Shown here piece by piece: positions 1-6,836 of a stretch of DNA of 47,102 nt. The notes below the pieces were generated by a model, which worked only from the letters and a program-made list of their open reading frames with translations, was not told where the DNA came from and ran no database searches. Numbering within the stretch: position 1 is the stretch's first letter; each line of letters begins with the position of its first letter. The position numbers and the translations under genes were made by a program. Source of the stretch: a virus; the IMG/VR virus record IMGVR_UViG_3300034198_013392, positions 1 through 47,102 of that record. The stretch is one strand, 5' to 3'.

Positions 1-256
1 CTGACCAACCAGGCGATCCTTGAGCGTATCAAGTACACCAGTGCCGATTCTATCGACACCGACGTTCTTGCCCGCTACTTCGGTCTTGAGCGTGGTCTGC
101 GTGTAGCCGAAGGTCGTTATCTGGCCGCCGATGGTACCCTCCAGCCGGTGTTCCCCAGCAACGGTATCCTTCTGTTCTACAGCCCCAGCGGTCCCTCTGA
201 TTCTATCATGCCTGCTGGTGGTGCTAACGCCGCAACTCCTGCTTTCGCATACACGT
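1..256 (+). CDS. Major capsid protein, exon 1 (5' truncated by window edge)
   Basis: Frame 1 is open from the first base and encodes the end of a lambda gpE/P2-type major capsid protein: the stretch LERIKYTS, then ARYFGLERGLRVAEGRY and a Pro/Gly-rich segment before FAYTY, follows the usual order of the family's C-terminal half. Reading continues past base 256 only into an intron and stops at 301. Joining T256 to 1163 restores the frame and gives a normal capsid C-terminus. The codon use (GGT, CGT, GTT, CTG) is typical of a very highly expressed gene and differs from the downstream genes. The exon border is inferred from frame and from a possible P1 helix; it could be off by a few bases. Confidence 0.8.
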
Positions 257-1162
257 ATGTTAATAACATCGTTCCATTCCAACGAGTTAGATGCGTGGTT
301 TGACGGTAACGTCAAATTACCTGCCTGATCAGCAGGTCAATGGGGTGAATTGCTGGGAAGCCTGACGGTTTCGCAAAACGAAACACAAGGTAATCAGCAG
401 CCAAGTTTACTACGTCGAACTTCCCTCCTATAATAGAGGGGTAGTAGTAAAAAGGTTCAACGACTAGACGATGAGTATCGACAACAATAACTCGTCCACG
501 AGTGCCCCACTCCTTAAATGCTTTTATAGAAACAAATACGAAAGGGTTTACTGGGATCTAATCTCCGTAATACCTTCAAACAAACCAAGAACCTATAAAA
601 CTGAAGAACACCACATTGTCCCTAAGTGTATGGGTGGACACCCAACCAGTAAGGACAACTTGTGCTACCCAACCCTTAGACAGCACTACATTCTGCACCG
701 GCTTCTAAACAAAATGTTCCCAGAACATGAAGGTTTATACTACGCCATCTTTAGAATGAGCAGTTCAGGTAAGAGCCGGGATTATGATTACCTAAGATCC
801 AACTATGTTAGATCCAAGTCCCATAACCAGAAGATTGCTCAAGCCTTAAAGGGAGTCCCTTTATCAGAGGACAGAAAGAGGAGGATTTCTCAATCGAGAT
901 TATCATCCGAAAAACTGCTCAGAGGGGCCAACCACCCAAACTCCAGAAAAGACTTGGAATCCATAAAGGATGACATAAGGGCTATCTGGATTGATAACGG
1001 CAAACCAGGGGACATAGCACTAGGCCAACTCTTGGGTCTAGGAACTAAAAAGAACAAGTACAGGTGTAAAACTCTTCAGAGGTTTATAAAAGAATTTAGG
1101 GAAGAAGATATAGTCTGAACTTCCTAGAAATAGGAAGATGTAAAAGATAAAGAACTTTTACG
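257..1162 (+). mobile_element. Group I self-splicing intron in the major capsid gene
   Basis: The roughly 906-base insert has group I core landmarks in order: P4/Q/R-like sequence around 389-411 (AAGGTAATCAGCAGCCAAG), the 5' strand of P7 near 459-468 (ACGACTAGA), and its 3' partner near 1104-1117 (AGATATAGTCTGA). Two hairpins follow: CTTCCTA-GAAA-TAGGAAG (about 1121-1138) and GTAAAAG/CTTTTAC ending just before G1162. A possible P1 pairs CACGT (252-256) with GCGTG (293-297), putting the usual U-G wobble at the 5' splice site, with G1162 as the terminal G. Removing 257-1162 keeps the capsid reading frame. The endonuclease gene lies between the two P7 strands, so in the P8 region. Confidence 0.85.
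471..1118 (+). CDS. Intron-encoded HNH homing endonuclease
   Basis: This 215-aa protein carries an HNH signature: EHHIVPK (residues 46-52), GG, then N63, with H72 and H76 in the following helix. This matches phage intron endonucleases that cleave intronless alleles to spread the intron. The start codon lies directly after the P7 5' strand, and the last codons (EEDIV and the stop) lie in the P7 3' strand, so coding and ribozyme sequences overlap. The rest of the protein is Lys/Arg-rich, as expected for DNA contact. Base use is more A-rich than in the flanking capsid exons, consistent with a mobile insertion. It has no obvious ribosome binding site. Confidence 0.9.
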   Translation: MSIDNNNSSTSAPLLKCFYRNKYERVYWDLISVIPSNKPRTYKTEEHHIVPKCMGGHPTSKDNLCYPTLRQHYILHRLLNKMFPEHEGLYYAIFRMSSSGKSRDYDYLRSNYVRSKSHNQKIAQALKGVPLSEDRKRRISQSRLSSEKLLRGANHPNSRKDLESIKDDIRAIWIDNGKPGDIALGQLLGLGTKKNKYRCKTLQRFIKEFREEDIV

Positions 1163-1335
1163 ATAACACATTTGATCAACTCACTGGAACTCCTTCCGTG
1201 CGTCCTGAGTATTATGTGCGTGAGCGCCGTGTGGTTCGTGCTGAGATCACCGTCGAGCGTGTAGTTAACCTGGTTGGTCTTGGTGCAACCGGTCTTATCG
1301 GTTCTGGCTCAATGATCACCGACATTCTTTCCTGA
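1163..1335 (+). CDS. Major capsid protein, exon 2
   Basis: This is the C-terminal 57 codons of the capsid protein. Its first two bases complete the Tyr codon begun by T256. The encoded segment runs from NTFDQLTG through VRPEYYVRERRVVRAEITVER to SGSMITDILS and then stops at TGA 1333-1335. The codon use matches exon 1 and not the intron gene, which supports the split-gene reading. The C-terminal pattern of a charged R/E strand followed by a Gly-rich hydrophobic tail is usual for this capsid family. The tail tube gene follows 33 bases later. Confidence 0.8.
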
Positions 1336-1368
1336 TAAGGAAGGAATTACCAATAAGGAGGTGCTCAC

Positions 1369-1812
1369 ATGGCTATCCTCAGTCCGATTACAAAGTCACA
1401 ATACGAAGTGTCCTTTGTAGCCCCAGGCGGTCCAACACTGATAGCAACGTTCACAAAATTTAGCGGAATCAAGGATTCCTCAGATAGCAGCGAATACGCC
1501 AATGGTACAGGTAACAGGCTCTACCACTTGGTAGGTCCCAGAAAGGCGGATAACGTCACTCTCACTGCCCCGTACGATCCCACGATCTACAAGCAGCTTG
1601 AGAAATTCTGGCTCAGTTATAACTGTGAAGAGATCACCATTACTATCACTCCTAAGGACTGTATCGGTAACGGCTCTGCTCCGGCAGGTGGTCTATACAC
1701 TTGTTACGGTTGTAGGTTCGTCTCAATTAACACTGCTGAAGTCGATCGTGAAAGCGGCGACGTCCAGGAAATTGAGGTAGAGTTTACAGTCAACTCTTGG
1801 GACAGAACCTGA
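1369..1812 (+). CDS. Tail tube protein (T4 gp19-like family)
   Basis: This 147-aa protein has the layout of contractile-tail tube subunits: an N-terminal strand with FTKFSGIKD, a Gly/Asn-rich loop, a segment RKADNVTLTAPYD where the family has its KxxNITLKRG-like strand, and a C-terminal EIEVEFTVNSW strand. Such subunits stack as hexamers to form the inner tube through which DNA passes. The start is set by a strong ribosome binding site, AAGGAGGTG, seven bases upstream of ATG. A strong terminator follows, so capsid and tube likely form the end of one transcript. The call rests on pattern similarity; another tail protein of the same fold is possible. Confidence 0.7.
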   Translation: MAILSPITKSQYEVSFVAPGGPTLIATFTKFSGIKDSSDSSEYANGTGNRLYHLVGPRKADNVTLTAPYDPTIYKQLEKFWLSYNCEEITITITPKDCIGNGSAPAGGLYTCYGCRFVSINTAEVDRESGDVQEIEVEFTVNSWDRT

Positions 1813-1835
1813 TTTCTATACAACCCTGATAACCA

Positions 1836-1859
1836 GCCCCGCTTCGGCGGGGCTTTTTT
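1836..1859 (+). terminator. Rho-independent terminator after the tail tube gene
   Basis: A perfect 7-bp GC stem (GCCCCGC / GCGGGGC) closed by a TTCG tetraloop is followed by six T residues. It ends the capsid-tail tube unit, 23 bases after the stop codon. Confidence 0.92.
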
Positions 1860-1882
1860 ATTACCGACTTAGATGATGGTGG

Positions 1883-1890
1883 GGGTAAAA
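1883..1890 (+). promoter_or_regulatory. GGGTAAAA element, candidate late promoter
   Basis: It lies 29 bases before the ATG at 1920, directly after the terminator, so a new transcript must begin near here. It is the first of 18 such intergenic copies. Confidence 0.6.
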
Positions 1891-1919
1891 GTAAACAGCA
1901 TAATGAGATTCGCTAGAGT

Positions 1920-2399
1920 ATGGCAAAGACGACGTTCAGCACCGGAGTCATCGTAACAAGTGCATGGTTGAATGGTGCTAAGGAGATTAGGTTTGACGGT
2001 CAAGACTTGGATTGGCACTATAACCCCCTGGGGTTAGAATCCTTGATTCTGAAGGGGCCGAATGGTTTAGACTCCCGGTACGTGACTTTAGGGACTGATC
2101 AGCCCGGATTATCCTCCGCAGGTATTTACATCACCGGGTACCCAATCTCGGGTAATAAAGTATTTACAGGTAAGGTAACATTTGGTTTCGATCCAGACCA
2201 AAACCCATCCATAGATGATGGTAACGGTATCAATGCCCCCTTAAGCTACCTAACAAACGCAAAATATGAGTATGCGAATGGGGTCTATCCTCCATCTGTT
2301 GCAGATAAGTACCAAGCCTTAACAGACAACGACGTCATTACTAAGGGGGTACTGGTAGACCAATTTGATACCCTAGTCATTGATAACGGAACATACTGA
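1920..2399 (+). CDS. Unknown virion-type protein, 159 aa
   Basis: I do not recognise a family. The protein is rich in Gly, Asn, Asp and aromatic residues with short beta-type stretches and no membrane segment, in keeping with a soluble structural protein. It begins a new unit after a terminator and a GGGTAAAA element and is followed after 11 bases by the baseplate wedge gene, so it is probably a tail or baseplate component, perhaps a tail completion or neck protein. No helix-rich chaperone or tape-measure features are seen. Confidence 0.75.
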   Translation: MAKTTFSTGVIVTSAWLNGAKEIRFDGQDLDWHYNPLGLESLILKGPNGLDSRYVTLGTDQPGLSSAGIYITGYPISGNKVFTGKVTFGFDPDQNPSIDDGNGINAPLSYLTNAKYEYANGVYPPSVADKYQALTDNDVITKGVLVDQFDTLVIDNGTY

Positions 2400-2410
2400 G
2401 ATAACACACC

Positions 2411-5400
2411 ATGCCCAGGTATTCACCCCTTCCTTCGGTCTCCATCGACCCTAGAAACGAAGCTGATCTGGTTCAGAGATCGGCTCAAGTTGTCTATGAG
2501 GCGTCCAACAAAGCCCTTAATGACTTCAGTGCTGGAAACCCTCTAGCGGCTTTACTTGAGGGGCAAGCTTTTGCCCAAGGGGAGTTTCTATACTGGGCAA
2601 ACCAACTACCGGACAAAATCCTTATCGAGTGGATCGGCCCCTTCCTGGGAGCCATGAGGAGGTTGGGAACTCCTGCCACGGCTCAACTAACTGTAACAAC
2701 AGTTCCCAGGGATACAGCGGTAGTGGTTCCTGCTGGCTCCTCTTTTTTCACAGACTCGCAGAAGACTGGGGGCCAGAGTTTCGAGTTCATTTCCTACACA
2801 GATCTTGTAATACCCGCAGGGGAATCTGAAGGGAAGGTTTCAGTTTTTTCTAAGTACGTGGGGTCTCTCTATAATGCTCCCTCTAAATCCATTACGAATG
2901 CCGCAAACACCAGCAATGTAACCTTATCAGTTGTAAACCCTAAGCCTGCTGTTGGGGGAAGCGATGTAGAATCTTTCCAACAAGTTCAAGAAAGATTTTT
3001 CACTTTGATAAGGAGGAAGAATCCTGTTAGTGAGACAGACTGGCAGGACTTCTTTATTGATCTTTACGGAGTAGGGACGATAACTTCTGTCCAACCTAAC
3101 CGCTCTAGCAAAGCCGCTTATAGCTATGAGACTGACTACTCCTTGCCTAATGGCCAGGTTTCATTTTTTGTTCTAGGGGCAAATGGACTAGAGCTGACCG
3201 AAGAGCAGCTCAAGGTAGGTCAAAACGCCGTTAACTTCTCGGTACCTATCGAGAACCAAGGACACCTGTTCCCCATAACCTTGAGTCAGGTACAGTATGA
3301 CCTTACCGTTGAAGTAAACCCAAACGGGAGTTTTGGATCAAACTTTAAGCAAAGTTCCTTAAATTTTAGAAACTTACTGTTCTCTGTCCTTCAACCCAAC
3401 TCAGTCTTTCCGGCCACAATAAACCCTACTGTTAGTGATATAGACGCAGCGTTTTACTCAGGTTTCTCCGCAAACACAAGGTTCATTGACCCTCACATTG
3501 TAAGTTCTTCCGCCTACAACACTCCCAACTCCCTGGCCAAAGAGTACGCAACCTACACTAACGTTTATGAGTTCTCCCCCGCTGATAACCTGCTATCTGT
3601 AAATGATCTTGTTAAAGTGGACTCCCCGAACCCCTCTTTCTACCCAGTTCTGTCGGACTTCACCCCCTACTCAACGGATAAGTACGACCAAACCATCTAC
3701 GGAAACATAGTTCTTAAGCAAATCAAGTATGCTACAACAGGGTACTTTGAGCTGGGGGACGTGGTTTACTACGACGGGTCTTTAGACAATGCTCAGCAAG
3801 GTCTTCACGTAGTTTTAGAGAATATCTCATTGCTGAACCCATCGGACATAATCTTGGCTATACAGGCTGGTAAGCTATCTAGTGTAAAAACATACAGCCC
3901 ATGGTCAGTGGGAAACTACTATCAATACTCATTGAATGGTATCATAGACCCAGAAATCATAGAGTATGATTACACTAGTAATGAGTTTGTACCCGCCACA
4001 CCAACCTCAGTACCCCTTAACAATCGACCAGGTGCCTTAGTTTGGCTAGTCTCTCAAAACTTCACCCTTCAGCCTGCGTCTAATGACATAACCGGTGCCC
4101 AGGCTTCGTTCAAGCTAGGTGCCCCAATCACCACTTATGAGCTAACTCCAGGGAATAACTATACGGCTGGAACCTGGGTTTACACACCCCAGGTAGGTAG
4201 CGGACCTAACCCCGCAATAGACCCCAACTACTACTATGTTGACATTCTAAAAGGTGCTGTTGTCAAGTATGCCTACGTGGTATCGTCATTTACGTATAGC
4301 CCCAATCTTGAAACTATAAGCAATTACTTTGATTCGCTGGTTGGGGAAGGAATAATCAATGAAGTTATTGTTTTTGACGGGAATGGGGGTTTGCCCATCT
4401 GCAAGTATAAACCTAGATTTGATTGTGGTCAGTACCTGGAGTATAGGGAATCATCCTCTAGCGATCCCAGCTATTACATGGCGGCCCTACCCTTCACCCC
4501 CGACTCCAATCAAGTACAGGATCTCCTTGACGAGGGACTAGTTATCAACTTGGCACCCACTCCCGACTTATTTGCACAGTTCACTTCTGAGGTAAAGAGC
4601 GGTTACTCTGGGCAGATAGAAAAGCTTTCTATTGTTTTTGGAGGTTCAGGTTATACTAACGGGACTTACTATGACGTGCCTCTGGTGGGTGGTTACGGAA
4701 CATTGGCTACAGCTAATGTTATTGTGTCTGGAGGGGTCGTCTCCTACGTGTCGGTTAACGATCGAGGGAAAGACTACAGAGTCTCTGATTCTCTAACCAT
4801 AAGTAATGCCTTCCTTGGTGGAGCTGGCGTGGGTCTAGTCCTCTCAGTCTCCAGCATTCTTGCAGATAACCAAAACCCTCTGACAACTCCTGTCAGAATG
4901 TTCACTTTCTTTAAGGGGGACAAGACTTTTTTCCGTAATGGGAGCAAAATACAGTCATACACCGCCACCTCATCTGTAACCCCCTTGTTCAACTTCGAGG
5001 TATACTACAACAACAAAATATTCGTAGAAACATCGTTCTCAGAGGTTGGAAGCCAGTCTTACGAGGGATCAATTCCATACTATAATCCACTATACTCAGA
5101 TTTCGCAGAAGACACCTTAATAGACATTGACGGAAGAAACTATTACAGGGTAATGAGGGCCTTCACCCCTCCGACCACTGTAACCAGTTGGTCTGGGTCT
5201 CAAAAGACTAACTCCTGTCGTTATGAAGAGTTCACCGGAAACTTGCTGAGGTTTGTTACTAAGTACGTCTGCGAGGAGCCTGTTCTCCCTCAGTTCGGAG
5301 ATGAAACCTCCTCCATCAAACTCGGTGTGGCCCAAATAACCATCATTCCCAAGGACACGATGATGGGAAATAACAAAAACCAGAGAATCGTTTACGTTTG

Positions 5401-5506
5401 GGAAAATACCCAGTCCCTGGTGGAATCCCCTGAGCTATCCTGGTACACGGGGACCTCCTTCCAGTTTTCTCCACCCAACTATAGAGAGGGGACATTAGCA
5501 CTATGA
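2411..5506 (+). CDS. Baseplate wedge protein, baseplate J / T4 gp6-like
   Basis: This 1031-aa protein has a Baseplate_J-type region in its N-terminal third (about residues 90-230): ATAQLTVTTVPRDTAVVVPAG, then FEFISYTDLVIPAGE, then a ring-forming segment with GGSDVESFQQVQERF and RKNPVSETDWQDF. This pattern links baseplate wedges in contractile tails. The C-terminal 700 residues are beta-rich, Tyr/Pro/Gly/Asn-rich and unfamiliar; they make the protein much longer than typical J or gp6 proteins and may carry peripheral wedge or fibre-attachment functions. The gene overlaps the next one by four bases (ATGA), so the two are translationally coupled. Confidence 0.75.
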   Translation: MPRYSPLPSVSIDPRNEADLVQRSAQVVYEASNKALNDFSAGNPLAALLEGQAFAQGEFLYWANQLPDKILIEWIGPFLGAMRRLGTPATAQLTVTTVPRDTAVVVPAGSSFFTDSQKTGGQSFEFISYTDLVIPAGESEGKVSVFSKYVGSLYNAPSKSITNAANTSNVTLSVVNPKPAVGGSDVESFQQVQERFFTLIRRKNPVSETDWQDFFIDLYGVGTITSVQPNRSSKAAYSYETDYSLPNGQVSFFVLGANGLELTEEQLKVGQNAVNFSVPIENQGHLFPITLSQVQYDLTVEVNPNGSFGSNFKQSSLNFRNLLFSVLQPNSVFPATINPTVSDIDAAFYSGFSANTRFIDPHIVSSSAYNTPNSLAKEYATYTNVYEFSPADNLLSVNDLVKVDSPNPSFYPVLSDFTPYSTDKYDQTIYGNIVLKQIKYATTGYFELGDVVYYDGSLDNAQQGLHVVLENISLLNPSDIILAIQAGKLSSVKTYSPWSVGNYYQYSLNGIIDPEIIEYDYTSNEFVPATPTSVPLNNRPGALVWLVSQNFTLQPASNDITGAQASFKLGAPITTYELTPGNNYTAGTWVYTPQVGSGPNPAIDPNYYYVDILKGAVVKYAYVVSSFTYSPNLETISNYFDSLVGEGIINEVIVFDGNGGLPICKYKPRFDCGQYLEYRESSSSDPSYYMAALPFTPDSNQVQDLLDEGLVINLAPTPDLFAQFTSEVKSGYSGQIEKLSIVFGGSGYTNGTYYDVPLVGGYGTLATANVIVSGGVVSYVSVNDRGKDYRVSDSLTISNAFLGGAGVGLVLSVSSILADNQNPLTTPVRMFTFFKGDKTFFRNGSKIQSYTATSSVTPLFNFEVYYNNKIFVETSFSEVGSQSYEGSIPYYNPLYSDFAEDTLIDIDGRNYYRVMRAFTPPTTVTSWSGSQKTNSCRYEEFTGNLLRFVTKYVCEEPVLPQFGDETSSIKLGVAQITIIPKDTMMGNNKNQRIVYVWENTQSLVESPELSWYTGTSFQFSPPNYREGTLAL

Positions 5507-6804
5507 GTCAAAATCAGAGTTCAATAAACGGTGGCAGGGAGACTATTGTAACCAACTCTGCCCCTAAGTTTGGGAAGTTCCTATCTAGGCAGTACGCTGA
5601 GGTCAAAAGGCTGGAACCCATTCCGACAGAGTGGAGAGTGGGTGGAAGGCCGGTTTATGACAGGTTGCCATCAGCCTCAGAAAGGTACAAAGTAAACTTT
5701 TCTTATGATAACAACCTAGCCTACACTTACATTCCTTACGGAGGGGCACGAACAGGGTCTGGGTCCATGTATGTGCAAACGTCTGGAGATAACAAGTATC
5801 TGGTCATACAAGGTGGTAATATTGTTTGGGAATACGGCACGCTGCCCACGATACCTGTAGTCATAGACCTAGAACTTCTGGGTATGGGCAGTGCTAAATA
5901 CCTTCTTGCCTATCAACTTTATTACGACGACTCCCCGATACAGGCCCAGTATTCCGTTACCGGGATGCCTTTGAGCGGGTTTACAATGGACATTCGTAGC
6001 AATACTGACAACGTATTAGGGTGGAGATACACTCCGCAATATGCCTTTTTAGGTCAGAGTGATAGGTATTGGAGTAACTATGACGGGTTATTCCCGTCTT
6101 ACAGTCAAGATGCCACCCTTAGCTGGCAACTGCCGTTACCGTGCGCATTCTCAGAAATCCTCCTCAGGTGCCCCTCAAACACAACCCTAACGGGAACAGC
6201 CACCCTATCCTACATGACTTGTCCCGATGAAGGTGAGGCTTTTTGTCAGACCCCTGAATGGACGTTTGAGGAGACAGTCTCTGTTTTGGAAGATTCCGGC
6301 GGTCAATACTATAAATTCACTTTAGATGAGCCCCCTGTTTGCAAGGGTTGGAAAGTAGAGTGGTCTGACCCTAGGGTATCCATAAGCAATGTATTTGTCA
6401 CTGGCACCGTGACCCAGATGAAAAAACCAGCAACGGCCTATACCAACTTTGACTTAGTGGCTTACCCGGTCAATGCCATTCCTACAAAGTTCACCAACAG
6501 TCTGGGGGAAGAGGTTCCACTTGTCTTATGTAAGTTAGCTTATGTGGACGTTAACTCTGCCTTTATAGTAGAGGGCATTCAAGACATAAGGGAAATAGTA
6601 AATACTAGCTACGAGCCCATAGCCGACTGGTTGACCAGGACTTGGGATAACAACTTAATCTACCTGTATGGTCAAGTTTCTAATTACCCGCAGACGTGGA
6701 TGAATCCCCAAACTGCAATGGTCGGTGAGTATGTCGGTTTGGCTGAGAGCGACGTGATACTAAACTTTGATAAATGCCCCGACCCGGCTTACCAGGAGTA
6801 TTGA
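5503..6804 (+). CDS. Unknown baseplate-associated protein, 433 aa
   Basis: No family is recognised. The start codon overlaps the wedge gene's stop (ATGA), implying coupled synthesis and a role in the same assembly. The protein is beta-rich with many Tyr, Trp, Pro and Thr residues. It has eight or more scattered Cys residues, including a Cys-containing region near residues 205-285 (PLPCAFSEILLRC, MTCPDEGEAFC, PPVCKGW). The final section has DWLTRTWDNNLIYLYG and ends Tyr-rich. A baseplate or tail-fibre network protein is likely, but this is inferred from position alone. Confidence 0.75.
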   Translation: MSQNQSSINGGRETIVTNSAPKFGKFLSRQYAEVKRLEPIPTEWRVGGRPVYDRLPSASERYKVNFSYDNNLAYTYIPYGGARTGSGSMYVQTSGDNKYLVIQGGNIVWEYGTLPTIPVVIDLELLGMGSAKYLLAYQLYYDDSPIQAQYSVTGMPLSGFTMDIRSNTDNVLGWRYTPQYAFLGQSDRYWSNYDGLFPSYSQDATLSWQLPLPCAFSEILLRCPSNTTLTGTATLSYMTCPDEGEAFCQTPEWTFEETVSVLEDSGGQYYKFTLDEPPVCKGWKVEWSDPRVSISNVFVTGTVTQMKKPATAYTNFDLVAYPVNAIPTKFTNSLGEEVPLVLCKLAYVDVNSAFIVEGIQDIREIVNTSYEPIADWLTRTWDNNLIYLYGQVSNYPQTWMNPQTAMVGEYVGLAESDVILNFDKCPDPAYQEY

Positions 6805-6805
6805 C

Positions 6806-6813
6806 GGGTAAAG
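6806..6813 (+). promoter_or_regulatory. GGGTAAAG element, candidate late promoter
   Basis: Located one base after the preceding stop codon and 23 bases before the ATG at 6837. The spacer is AT-rich. Confidence 0.6.
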
Positions 6814-6836
6814 TTCATTTAAGAATTTGTTAGTAA

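Noticed and set aside
131-328. A 65-aa + strand frame across the first capsid exon border
   Set aside because: It runs out of frame through the capsid exon and into the intron; the exon frame explains the region.
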